NCBI GenBank assembly: GCA_022180725.1
Contig: BQMO01000012.1
Span: 163,440 to 227,439, forward strand
Origin: Phycisphaerae bacterium
GTDB lineage: Bacteria > Planctomycetota > Phycisphaerae > Phycisphaerales > UBA1924
DNA length: 64,000 bases
Direction of reading: 5' to 3'
Part shown: in pieces, positions 53,305 through 61,299 of the stretch
Position numbering within the stretch: position 1 is the stretch's first letter
Layout of the letters: each line of letters starts with the position of its first letter
Made by a program: the position numbers and the translations under genes
Notes under the pieces: model-generated
Told to the model about the DNA's origin: nothing
Databases searched by the model: none
The model's input: the letters and a program-made list of their open reading frames with translations, nothing else

Positions 53305-53840
53305 GAATCGCCCGCGCCAGCGTGCGCTCGAACGTGCGTCGCATGTCGCACCTCGCGTTCGGCGCGGGGGCGGTTCTGCTGCTCCTCGCCGTCGTCGCCT
53401 GGTCTTTCCCGATGGCCACGGCCTGGGGAACCGGCGGCCTGGCGCTCGGACGCGGGTCGTTCGTGTATGTCACCGCGGATTCGGGCGACCTGAAGGCGGC
53501 TTGGCCGAACTGGGTTGTCCTGGGTGGTTCACAGATCGCGCTCGGACCCACTCGCCGATGGCTCCCCAGCACCATGTCGGGTTTCGTGCGCATCTCCTCG
53601 CAATCCCCCGGCGCACCCATCGCCACCAAGACCGCGAACGTGCAATCCCACTGGTACCCGCTGTGGATGTTCGGCGGGGTGATCCTCGGATTGGCGGGAT
53701 TCGGACGATACCTGTCACGCGGGTTCAGCGCCGGTTGCTGCTCGGGCTGCGGATATGACCTGCGCGGGCTTGGCACACACCCCGCCTGCCCCGAATGCGG
53801 CATGTCGAATCGCTCGGCGGACCCACGACTGGCATCGTAA
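53301..53840 (+). CDS. membrane protein with C-terminal zinc ribbon
   Basis: 179 residues from a GTG that overlaps the TGA of the dioxygenase gene; an ATG at 53343 ([10 protein letters not shown]) is an alternative. A first helix ([20 protein letters not shown]), an outer segment of about 90 residues, a second helix ([19 protein letters not shown]) and a ribbon [10 protein letters not shown] ... CPECG. This ribbon is found in very many planctomycete proteins of unknown function. Translation is coupled to the dioxygenase and the next gene starts 13 bases later, so it is in the kynurenine transcript, though a catabolic role is not shown. Confidence 0.75.
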   Translation: MRIARASVRSNVRRMSHLAFGAGAVLLLLAVVAWSFPMATAWGTGGLALGRGSFVYVTADSGDLKAAWPNWVVLGGSQIALGPTRRWLPSTMSGFVRISSQSPGAPIATKTANVQSHWYPLWMFGGVILGLAGFGRYLSRGFSAGCCSGCGYDLRGLGTHPACPECGMSNRSADPRLAS

Positions 53841-53853
53841 CAAACGAGCACCC

Positions 53854-55056
53854 ATGCTCACCCTCGACCTCCACACCCACATCCTCCCCGAGCGCTGGCC
53901 CGATTGGTCGCTCAAGACGGGCTACCCCGGGTGGGTCGCCCTCGAACGCTTCGAGCGCGAGGGGTGCGCATGCGGGCGGATGGTGCAGACGCAGCCCGAC
54001 GGCACCGTGAAGCACTTCCGCGTGATCGGTGAAAACTGCTGGAACCCCGCCGTCCGCCTCGCCGAAATGGACGCGTGCGGTGTCCACGCCCAAGTCCTCT
54101 CCACCGTGCCCGTCATGTTCTCCTACTGGGCCAAGCCCCAAGACGCCTACGACCTGGCTCGTGTGCTCAACGATCACATCGCGGGCGTCTGCGCGGCCGC
54201 GCCCATCGCCAAGCATCAGGCCTCCGCCGGTGTCGCACTCGGCATGTCTTTGGGCATGGGTGGCACGGGCGTCCCACCGGTGCGGCGGTTCATGGGGCTG
54301 GGGACGCTGCCCATGCAGGACCCCGCGCTGGCATGCCGTGAACTCGAACGCTGCGTCCGCGACCTGAAACTGCCCGGAATCCAGATCGGCACCAATATCA
54401 ACGGCCGCAACCTCGACGACCCCGCCATTTTCGACGTGATGCACGAGTGCGAACGCCTCGGAGCCTGCGTCTTCGTGCACCCGTGGGACATGATGACGAA
54501 ATTCACAAGCGGGACGCCTGTGCCACCCAAACCTCCGGAGGCCGACTCTCGATTCTCAAACTACTGGTTGCCGTGGCTCGCGGGAATGCCCACCGAAACT
54601 TGCACCGCCATCATGTCCATGATGTTCGGCGGTGTGCTCGACCGCCTGCCGCGCCTTCGCGTGTGCTTCGCGCACGGCGGGGGATCGTTCCCCGGAACGC
54701 TGGGTCGCATCGCGCACGGGTTTGATTGCCGCCGCGACCTCTTCCCACCAGCGGCACGCCACCCGCGCGAGTACCTCGCCACTCATCCCCCAACCGGAGA
54801 GATGCCCACGTCCGCGAAGGCGGCCGCAACATCCGCCCGTATCTACGTCGACTCCCTCGTCCACGACGCCGACGCGCTCCACCTCATCGTCCGCCTGTTC
54901 GGCGCCTCCCGCGTCGCCCTCGGCAGCGACTACCCCTTCCCCCTCGGCGAATCACCACCCGGCGAACTGGCGCGATCATGCCTCGCCGAGAACGACCTGC
55001 GAGAAGTACTCGGCGGGTCCGCGCTCCGGTTCCTCGGCTTGGCCACTATGACGTAG
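53854..55056 (+). CDS. nbaD: 2-amino-3-carboxymuconate-6-semialdehyde decarboxylase with repeat inserts
   Basis: 400 residues against about 335 in relatives. Amidohydrolase_2 with [13 protein letters not shown] (metal His7, His9), [28 protein letters not shown] and [17 protein letters not shown]. It decarboxylates ACMS to 2-aminomuconate semialdehyde, steering carbon away from quinolinate. Compared from memory with known ACMSD, extra residues lie in three places: about 115-142 (before [12 protein letters not shown], coded in part by GGCACGGGCGTCCC), about 218-230 ([12 protein letters not shown], before the conserved [11 protein letters not shown] block) and about 308-328. The first two contain the same 21-base element in opposite orientations. 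The conserved catalytic blocks are untouched. Confidence 0.92.
   Translation: MLTLDLHTHILPERWPDWSLKTGYPGWVALERFEREGCACGRMVQTQPDGTVKHFRVIGENCWNPAVRLAEMDACGVHAQVLSTVPVMFSYWAKPQDAYDLARVLNDHIAGVCAAAPIAKHQASAGVALGMSLGMGGTGVPPVRRFMGLGTLPMQDPALACRELERCVRDLKLPGIQIGTNINGRNLDDPAIFDVMHECERLGACVFVHPWDMMTKFTSGTPVPPKPPEADSRFSNYWLPWLAGMPTETCTAIMSMMFGGVLDRLPRLRVCFAHGGGSFPGTLGRIAHGFDCRRDLFPPAARHPREYLATHPPTGEMPTSAKAAATSARIYVDSLVHDADALHLIVRLFGASRVALGSDYPFPLGESPPGELARSCLAENDLREVLGGSALRFLGLATMT
54257..54277 (+). repeat. TGGGTGGCAC-type element, copy 1 in the ACMSD gene
   Basis: 21 bases, TGGGTGGCACGGGCGTCCCAC, coding for MGGTGVPP in frame. Matches copy 2 in reverse at 19 of 21 positions. The core GCACGGG/CCC...GTGC is itself imperfectly palindromic. 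Confidence 0.8.
54509..54529 (-). repeat. TGGGTGGCAC-type element, copy 2 in the ACMSD gene
   Basis: Reverse-strand TGGGTGGCACAGGCGTCCCGC; on the gene's strand it codes for SGTPVPP in frame. Two differences from copy 1. Confidence 0.8.
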
Positions 55057-55072
55057 TTACGCCCGTTTATAT

Positions 55073-55148
55073 CCAACGAGCCGTGAACGTGAGCGAGCAG
55101 TTCCTGGTTTCCAACGAGCCGCGAGCGTCAGCGAGCGGTTTCTCATCC
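55073..55148. repeat. 38-bp tandem repeat, two copies
   Basis: CCAACGAGCCGTGAACGTGA and CCAACGAGCCGCGAGCGTCA open two 38-base units. Core ACGAGCCGCG...GAGCGG(T) is shared with the 43-bp array at 43601 and the kmo insert. It fills much of the 209-base gap between the ACMSD gene and the convergent oxidoreductase gene; no gene is seen in that gap. Confidence 0.85.
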
Positions 55149-55265
55149 CCCCCACGATCCGCGAGCACACGTCACGCAGGAATTCACTCGACGCCATGCG
55201 TGGGGCATGGTTGCGTACCTACGCCGCCGGCGATTCACCCAATGTACACCCGCTCGGATCGGTCC

Positions 55266-56555
55266 CTACACGAACTTCGTCTTCCCCGGCGTCGCCACCT
55301 CGGGCGTCGGCATCGTTCCCCATTCCAACGCCGGCGGCGTCAGGTCGAGTTCGCTGTTCCACGCCTGCTCCCAGGTGATCGGCCGGCCCGTGTACGCGCT
55401 CATCCGCCCCATGATCGCCGTCAGCGTGCTCTCCGCGATCCGCGTCCCCTCGTTCAGCCGCTCGCCCGAACGAATCGCCGCCACCAGGTCCGCCTGCTCC
55501 TGCTCGTACGGGCTGCGCTGGTCGCCCGTCCACTTCCACGCGTGCTCGCCGGTGATCGACGCCCGCCCGCTCGATGTGACGGCCTTGCCGAGCGTCCCCT
55601 GGAACACCTCTTCCACCCGGCTCTGGCACCCGTCGATCTGCTGGCACATGCTGGTGACGACCACGCCGTTCGCGTACTCGTACACGATCCCGAAATGGTC
55701 GAACACGTGCCCGTAGGCCGGGCTGGTTCGCACCTGCCGCCCGCCCATCGCCGTCTGCACCCGCACCGGGTTGCCCAGCACCCAGTTCACCACGTCGATG
55801 TTGTGCACGTGCTGCTCGACGATGTGATCCCCCGAGAGCCACGTGAAGTACAACCAGTTCCGCAGTTGCCACTCGGTGTCCGACCACTCCGGCTTGCGAT
55901 CGTGCATCCACAGCCCGCCCTGCATCCAGTAGCACTGCGCCGACAGCACCGTGCCGATCGCCCCGGCTTTGATCCGGCTCATCGCCTCCAGGTAGCACCG
56001 TTCATGCCGGCGCTGCGTACCCGCGACGACCTTCAGGCCTTTCTCGTCGGCCAGTTTCGCCGCGGTGATCACCTTCCGCACCCCCGCCGGGTCCACCGCC
56101 ACCGGCTTCTCCATGAACACGTGCCGTCCCTTCGCCACCGCGTACTCGAACATCGCCGGGCGAAAGCCGGGTGGCGTCGCCAGCATCACCACGTCGATCG
56201 GCGAATCGATCACCCGCCGATACGCGTCCCACCCGGTGAAGCACGTCTCGTCCGTCAGGTGCACGTGCGCGTTCAGCCCGTCGCCCAACCCCGCGAGGCT
56301 GGCGCGGCACGAAGCGACGCGCTCGCCCATTACGTCGCCGATGGCGACGATCTCCGCGTCATTCGTCGCCAGCATGTCCCGGGCCGCGCCCGTGCCGCGA
56401 CCGCCGCACCCCACCAGCCCCACCCGCAGCCGATCGCCACGCCGGCGCGGCGTCAGCGCCTGCGCGGGCAGCACGCCCAACGCCGCGGCCCCCGCCGCCG
56501 CCATCACAAAGCCTCGCCGCGTCAAAGTCACCGCCATCGCTGATTGATCGTTCAT
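55266..56555 (-). CDS. Gfo/Idh/MocA oxidoreductase with twin-arginine signal
   Basis: 429 residues. Twin-arginine export signal LTRRGFVMAAAGAAALGVLP; then the dinucleotide fold RVGLVGCGGRGTGAARDML, the FMEKPVAVDPAGVRKVI block (catalytic EKP) and the C-terminal sheet domain. Planctomycete genomes carry many such exported sugar oxidoreductases; the reported fold binds NAD(P) or a pre-loaded cofactor. The substrate is unknown. The ATG at 56555 lies 12 residues before the twin arginines, and a second ATG (MAVTLTRRG) lies closer. Confidence 0.88.
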   Translation of the reverse strand: MNDQSAMAVTLTRRGFVMAAAGAAALGVLPAQALTPRRRGDRLRVGLVGCGGRGTGAARDMLATNDAEIVAIGDVMGERVASCRASLAGLGDGLNAHVHLTDETCFTGWDAYRRVIDSPIDVVMLATPPGFRPAMFEYAVAKGRHVFMEKPVAVDPAGVRKVITAAKLADEKGLKVVAGTQRRHERCYLEAMSRIKAGAIGTVLSAQCYWMQGGLWMHDRKPEWSDTEWQLRNWLYFTWLSGDHIVEQHVHNIDVVNWVLGNPVRVQTAMGGRQVRTSPAYGHVFDHFGIVYEYANGVVVTSMCQQIDGCQSRVEEVFQGTLGKAVTSSGRASITGEHAWKWTGDQRSPYEQEQADLVAAIRSGERLNEGTRIAESTLTAIMGRMSAYTGRPITWEQAWNSELDLTPPALEWGTMPTPEVATPGKTKFV

Positions 56556-56726
56556 CGTCGCGCTCCTGCAACCGGGCCGCCTTGGGTGCCAAGCCCATCA
56601 CCGCGCACGGTAGCCGACCAACCCCCTTCCATGCAACCCCGGTGCTTCCCGCGTGAGCCATCACCCGGCGGCGTCGCTAACAGTCGGGCCGATCGGCACG
56701 CCGCCGGCCCTTCAGGAGCACCTCAC

Positions 56727-57569
56727 ATGAGCACGACGACACGTTCGATCCTTGGATTGGCATGGATGGTCTTCGGACTCGTTTCCTTCCCCGCCGAAGG
56801 GACCATCACCCTTGCGGGCAACACGGCCGGAAATCCCGGCGTCGCGTCCAAGGCTTGCGTCGACCATCCCGGGTTTACCTGCCAATCGAAACTCGCACCG
56901 GCCAGCGTCACGCTGCTCGAATCACCCTCGGACTGGTTCCGCGGCGTGCTCAACGCCGCCTACGGCGCCCCCAACTGGACCATCCACTACATGGGCGGCA
57001 ACAACAACATGAACGGGCAGTTCAACGTCGACTACTACCGCGCCTACAACGACTGCGGCGTCGGTGACGACGTGCTCGGCGCCGAAATCAAAGTCACCTT
57101 TGTCCCCGAACCTGGTTCGCTCATCAACGACGTCCTGTGGGTGTCGGCCTATCGCGAGCGGTGGCCCGGCACCGACAACAGCCGCATGGACGACAACTCG
57201 CGTCTCCCCGCCGGGCAACGCCCCGGCACGATGGGCGGGCCGTTCTATCCCTTCCAGGACGAGGACGAGGACGTCGTTCCCGGGCGCTGGCAGAGCGGCT
57301 TCCAGTACGACTACTTCTACGACAAGCCGGGCGACCCCTGCCCAACGCCGGGTACCACCACGTCGCTCTACTTCGAGACCTACGCGACCTGGTGGGACGA
57401 TTATTTCGCCGCGGACGGCACCATCGTCGACCGAGGCGAGCCGGGGCATCACTTGTACGTGCACGAGGGGTTCAGTTGGGGCTACGAACTCACGTGCGTT
57501 CCCTCGCCGGGCGCGGGGCTGCTCGCCGGGTTCGGGGTGCTCTTCGCCTCGGCCCGACGCCGCCGGTAA
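56727..57569 (+). CDS. PEP-CTERM-like exported protein
   Basis: 280 residues. Signal peptide MSTTTRSILGLAWMVFGLVS with cut near AEG; an aromatic-rich beta domain (WTIHYMGGNNNMNGQFNVDY, YDYFYDKPGDPCPTPGTTTS, four or more Cys that could form disulfides); and the end CVPSPGAGLLAGFGVLFASA with RRRR, a PEP-CTERM-like sorting signal. Function unknown. GGAG lies 10 bases before the ATG. It ends 23 bases before a strong shared terminator. Confidence 0.82.
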   Translation: MSTTTRSILGLAWMVFGLVSFPAEGTITLAGNTAGNPGVASKACVDHPGFTCQSKLAPASVTLLESPSDWFRGVLNAAYGAPNWTIHYMGGNNNMNGQFNVDYYRAYNDCGVGDDVLGAEIKVTFVPEPGSLINDVLWVSAYRERWPGTDNSRMDDNSRLPAGQRPGTMGGPFYPFQDEDEDVVPGRWQSGFQYDYFYDKPGDPCPTPGTTTSLYFETYATWWDDYFAADGTIVDRGEPGHHLYVHEGFSWGYELTCVPSPGAGLLAGFGVLFASARRRR

Positions 57570-57591
57570 GTACGTGACTCAAACAGAAAAA

Positions 57592-57623
57592 GGCCCGGCC
57601 GATCCGTTCGGCCGGGCCTTGCC
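57592..57623. terminator. bidirectional terminator
   Basis: GGCCCGGCCGA/TCGGCCGGGCC, 11 base pairs with loop TCCGT, with AAAAA before and TTGCCCTTT after. It lies between convergent genes and can serve both. Confidence 0.85.
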
Positions 57624-57647
57624 CTTTCATCGCGAATCGGACGATGC

Positions 57648-58364
57648 TCAGTGCTTCCGCGTGTAGTCGATCTGCATCATCTTGAACTCGCCCTTGCCGT
57701 CCATCGTCGGACCGTACATCTCCAACGTCATCGTGTTCGAGCCGGTGTGCTTCTCCACCAGCCGCATCCACGTGTCCTGGTCTATCATCGGGCAGTGGTA
57801 GTGCGACATCAGCGTCAGCGTCTTCCCGCCGTCGGAAAGATCGCCGGTGAAGGTCATGATCATCGGCGCCATCGTGTCCGACCACGTGCTCTCGAACTTC
57901 TTCGAGGCGTTGTTGTACGTGTTGATCCCGAAGCCCTCGAAGTTGACCATCTGCCCAGGAGCCATCTCCAGCGTGCCCTTGGTTTCGCACGTCGTATACA
58001 AACCATTCATCCGCGCGGTGATGATCGTCGTGCAGGTGCTCGTCGTCGGCTTCGCCGTGGGGTCCATCGGGTTCCACGACGTGCACTTGCCTTCCCATGT
58101 CCCCGCCGAGGACGTCAGGAACTCGTGCATCTTGCCCGGCTTGGCCAGCTCGGCCATGTGGGCCATCATCTCTTCCATCGTCGGCTGCCCATGCTCCGTC
58201 GCCGGCTTCGCGGGGGTCGCCGGAGTCGCAGGGGCTTTCGGCGCCGCGGGCGTCGTCGGGGTCGCGGGCGTCTTGGGTTTCTCCGGCTGGGCAAAGCCCA
58301 GCACGCCCGCCAGCACCATCGCCCCGCCGCACACCGCCACCAACCCGGTCGTCACGCTCTTCAT
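57648..58364 (-). CDS. DUF1579 family exported protein
   Basis: 238 residues. Signal peptide MKSVTTGLVAVCGGAMVLAG, a linker of Pro/Ala/Thr repeats (TPATPTTPAAPKAPATPATP), then a DUF1579 domain with SSAGTWEGKCTSW, MNGLYTTCETKG, GINTYNNASKKFESTWSD. The family has a lipocalin-like beta barrel and no known role. AAGGAG seven bases before the ATG at 58364 fixes the start against two ATGs upstream in the same frame. Confidence 0.87.
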   Translation of the reverse strand: MKSVTTGLVAVCGGAMVLAGVLGFAQPEKPKTPATPTTPAAPKAPATPATPAKPATEHGQPTMEEMMAHMAELAKPGKMHEFLTSSAGTWEGKCTSWNPMDPTAKPTTSTCTTIITARMNGLYTTCETKGTLEMAPGQMVNFEGFGINTYNNASKKFESTWSDTMAPMIMTFTGDLSDGGKTLTLMSHYHCPMIDQDTWMRLVEKHTGSNTMTLEMYGPTMDGKGEFKMMQIDYTRKH

Positions 58365-58499
58365 TCGTTCGCTCCTTGTGTTCGACATAGCCCACCCCAT
58401 CGCCCGTCGGTAACAATCGTACCCGCACACAACCCAACCTCAATATGCGGCAATGCACAATTCCTCGTTTTTCGTTGTTACTTGTTGTGATAAATGTAC

Positions 58500-58952
58500 T
58501 TACGACTTGGTTGCCGCGTCGGAATTCATGCTTGCGACCACCTTGATCTCGAAATGAATCGGCGTGTTCCCACCCGTGGGCAGCGCCGACACTTCCACCG
58601 TCGTCCGCGTCGGCTGGTGTGGTCCGGGCGGAAAAAACTCCGCGTACACCCGGTTGTACGTAGGCCAATCACGCTTCATGTCCGTCAGAAATACCTGAAC
58701 ATCAACAATGCTCTCCCACCGCGACCCGGACTCGTTCAGGATGGTGCGGATGTTTTCGAAGCACGACCGCATTTCGGCCTCGATCGAGTAATCCACCAGC
58801 CGCCCCGTCGCATCAACCACCGCGCCGGGGATGTCCTTGCTCCCGCGCTTCCGCGGGCCGATCCCCGACAGGAACAGCAGGCCCCCCGCCCGGCGGGCGT
58901 GCGGGTACGGCCCCAACGGCTCGGCGGCGTGCTCGGATCGGTGAATCGTCAT
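58500..58952 (-). CDS. RidA-family protein, probable 2-aminomuconate deaminase
   Basis: 150 residues. RidA fold: LFLSGIGPRKRGSKDIPGAV, RSCFENIRTILNESGSRWES, VDVQVFLTDMKRDWPTYNRV and PTRTTVEVSALPTGG with the conserved Arg. The GIGPRKRG block resembles aminomuconate deaminases of nitrobenzoate and tryptophan breakdown more than general RidA imine hydrolases. It stands 19 bases after an aminomuconate-semialdehyde-type dehydrogenase gene on the same strand, which supports the call. It would convert 2-aminomuconate to 4-oxalocrotonate with release of ammonia. Confidence 0.85.
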   Translation of the reverse strand: MTIHRSEHAAEPLGPYPHARRAGGLLFLSGIGPRKRGSKDIPGAVVDATGRLVDYSIEAEMRSCFENIRTILNESGSRWESIVDVQVFLTDMKRDWPTYNRVYAEFFPPGPHQPTRTTVEVSALPTGGNTPIHFEIKVVASMNSDAATKS

Positions 58953-58971
58953 GACGGGAGCGTATCGACCC

Positions 58972-60444
58972 TCACACCTTCACGCACACGTTCTTCGGTT
59001 CCGTAAAGAACCGCAGGGCCTCCAACCCACCCTCGCGCCCCACCCCGCTCGCCTTCATCCCCCCGAACGGCGTCCGCAAGTCGCGCACCAGCCAGCAGTT
59101 CACCCACACCACCCCCGCCTGCACACGCTCCGCGAATCGATGCGCCCGCGACACATCCCCCGTGAACACCGACGCCGCCAATCCGTAATCCGTCCCGTTC
59201 GCCAGCGCCGCCGCCTGGTCCTCATCCTCGAAGGGCTGTACGGTCACCACCGGCCCGAAAATCTCTTCCCGCTCCACCCGGCACGCAGGGTCCAGCCCGG
59301 AGATCACCGTCGGCTGGTAGAAGTACCCGCCGCGGCAGCGCGCCGGCAGCGACACGCCCGGCACGGGGGCGCCCCCGCAGTGAATCACGCCGCCCGCGGC
59401 CCTCGCTTCGTCCACCATCGCCGCAACCTTCTCGAAGTGCGCCCGGCTGGTCAGCGACCCGAACTGCGTGGCCTCATCCCGGGGATCACCGACAACCAGC
59501 GCCCGTGCCCCCGTTGCCACCGCGTCGAGCACGCGCTCGAACACGCGCCGCTGCACCAGCAGCCTCGACCCGCACAGGCAGACCTGCCCCTGGTTCGTGA
59601 ACGCCGCCCGCACCGCCGTGGGGATGGCCTGCCCCAGATCCGCATCATCGAAGATCACAAACGCGTTCTTGCCGCCCAGTTCAAGGCTCACGCGCTTCAG
59701 CATCCGCCCGCACGTCTCGCCGATCCACCGCCCCACCGCCGTCGACCCGGTGAACGACACCGCCGGCACTTCCGCGTGCTGCACGATCGCGCTCCCGCAC
59801 GTCCGCCCGTCCCCGTGCACAATGTTGATCACCCCCGGCGGAAAGCCCGCCTCGCGCACCAGCCCCGCGAGCAGGTGCGCCGTCATCGGCGTCACCTCGC
59901 TCGGCTTGGCGACGCACGTATTGCCCGTGGCCACGGCCGGCGCGATCTTCCACGTCAGCAGGTACAGCGGCAGGTTCCATGGCGAGATCAGCCCCGCCAC
60001 GCCGCGCGGCCTCCGGAGCGTGTAGTTGATGGCGTGCAGCGGTCCACCCACCGCCGGCTGGTCCGTCTCGTGGAACTCCCCCGGCGCGTGCAGAATGGCC
60101 GTCGCGAAGTACCGCATATTCGCCGCCGACCGCGGGATATCCACGCCTCGAGCCAACGCGATCGGCTTCCCGCAGTTGCGCGACTCGGCCTGCGCAAGTT
60201 GCTCCAGGTTCGCCTCGATCAGGTCCGCCAGACGGAGCAGAAGGCGCGACCTCTCCGCCGCGGGGGTCGAGGCCCAGGCGGGAAACGCCGCCCGCGCCGT
60301 GGCCGCCGCCCGGTTCACGTCCTCCGCGTCCGACATCGGCACGCGGGCGTACACCCCGCCTGTCGCCGGTTCGATGACGTCGAGATAATCGCGCGACGCC
60401 GGCTCGTCGAACTCGTTCGCGATGAAGTTGGCGATTCGCTCCAT
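58972..60444 (-). CDS. aldehyde dehydrogenase, probable 2-aminomuconate semialdehyde dehydrogenase
   Basis: 490 residues. NAD-dependent ALDH: SPWNLPLYLLTWKIAPAVAT, SFTGSTAVGRWIGETCGRML, VSLELGGKNAFVIFDDADLG (general base Glu) and FTNQGQVCLCGSRLLV (catalytic Cys). The close group, with SPWNLPLYLLTWK and LVRDLRTPFGGMK, is that of the 5-carboxymethyl-2-hydroxymuconate/2-aminomuconate semialdehyde dehydrogenases. With the RidA protein downstream and the SDR seven bases upstream it forms a three-gene unit. The other dehydrogenase substrates cannot be excluded. Confidence 0.88.
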   Translation of the reverse strand: MERIANFIANEFDEPASRDYLDVIEPATGGVYARVPMSDAEDVNRAAATARAAFPAWASTPAAERSRLLLRLADLIEANLEQLAQAESRNCGKPIALARGVDIPRSAANMRYFATAILHAPGEFHETDQPAVGGPLHAINYTLRRPRGVAGLISPWNLPLYLLTWKIAPAVATGNTCVAKPSEVTPMTAHLLAGLVREAGFPPGVINIVHGDGRTCGSAIVQHAEVPAVSFTGSTAVGRWIGETCGRMLKRVSLELGGKNAFVIFDDADLGQAIPTAVRAAFTNQGQVCLCGSRLLVQRRVFERVLDAVATGARALVVGDPRDEATQFGSLTSRAHFEKVAAMVDEARAAGGVIHCGGAPVPGVSLPARCRGGYFYQPTVISGLDPACRVEREEIFGPVVTVQPFEDEDQAAALANGTDYGLAASVFTGDVSRAHRFAERVQAGVVWVNCWLVRDLRTPFGGMKASGVGREGGLEALRFFTEPKNVCVKV

Positions 60445-60450
60445 GATGCG

Positions 60451-61242
60451 CTACAGCGTACCAAGTCGTCCGCCGTCCACCGGCAGGTTGATCCCGTTGA
60501 CATACCCCGCCGCCGGCGAGGCGAGGAACGCCACCGCCGCCGCGATCTCGGCGGCCTCACCCAGCCGCCGCGCGGGCGTCGACGCGATGATCTCCGCTTC
60601 GACCGCCTCTTCCGTTACGCCCTGCTTCGCCGCGCGTCCGCGGAAGAGGCTCGCGAGTCGCTCCGTCCGCGTGTACCCCGGCAGCACGTTGTTCACGGTG
60701 ATCCCGTTTGGCCCCAGTTCCGTCGCGAGGCACTTGGCCCACGCCGCCACCGCCGGACGCACGATGTTCGAGATGCCCAGGTTCGGAATCGGCGCCTTCA
60801 CGCTGGTGGAGGTGATGTTGATGATCCGCCCGAACCGGGCCGCCTTCATGCCGGGCACGACGAGCTGCGCGATGGCCTGCGCCGCCAGCAGTTGCGATTG
60901 AAAGGCAGCGAGCAACGCATCGGGCGACGCGTCCAGCGCGCTCCCCGCCGGCGGCCCGCCCGTGTTGTTCACCACAATATGAATCGTCGCTCCCGACTGC
61001 GCCAGCCATGCGGCCACCGCCGACCGAGCCGCGCCGGGGTCGGCAAGGTCCGCCGAGAGCACGGCGTGCTTTTGCCCCCGCGAACTTTCGAGGTCCCCCT
61101 GCACGGCGCGCAACTTCTCCGCGTCACGCGCCAAGAGCACGCACGAAGCACCCAGGGCCGCCAGCTCCATCGCGCACGCCCGCCCGATCCCCGACGAGGA
61201 GCCGCACACCAGCGCTGTCCGCCCGGAGAGATCGAGGTTCAT
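60451..61242 (-). CDS. SDR-family protein lacking the catalytic Tyr
   Basis: 263 residues. NAD(P) site CGSSSGIGRACAMELAALGA, NNTGGPPAGSALDASPDAL and INITSTSVKAPIPNLGISNI are SDR blocks. The usual YxxxK is not seen: the place after the active-site Ser reads ISNIVRPAVAAWAKCLATEL, where Lys remains but Tyr is replaced. Related SDRs with this pattern form a separate group of unclear reaction. First gene of the unit with the dehydrogenase and the deaminase, so it may handle a pathway intermediate. Confidence 0.85.
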   Translation of the reverse strand: MNLDLSGRTALVCGSSSGIGRACAMELAALGASCVLLARDAEKLRAVQGDLESSRGQKHAVLSADLADPGAARSAVAAWLAQSGATIHIVVNNTGGPPAGSALDASPDALLAAFQSQLLAAQAIAQLVVPGMKAARFGRIINITSTSVKAPIPNLGISNIVRPAVAAWAKCLATELGPNGITVNNVLPGYTRTERLASLFRGRAAKQGVTEEAVEAEIIASTPARRLGEAAEIAAAVAFLASPAAGYVNGINLPVDGGRLGTL

Positions 61243-61299
61243 GCCCGATTGTTGCGGCCCGAGCGCCCCGAAGCGAACAGCCCGCCGTACGCTCCCGTG

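Noticed and set aside
58951..61299. Long frame upstream of the FHA-GAF-SpoIIE gene
   Set aside because: It is antisense to the dehydrogenase and SDR genes; the FHA domain begins right after the ATG at 61300.
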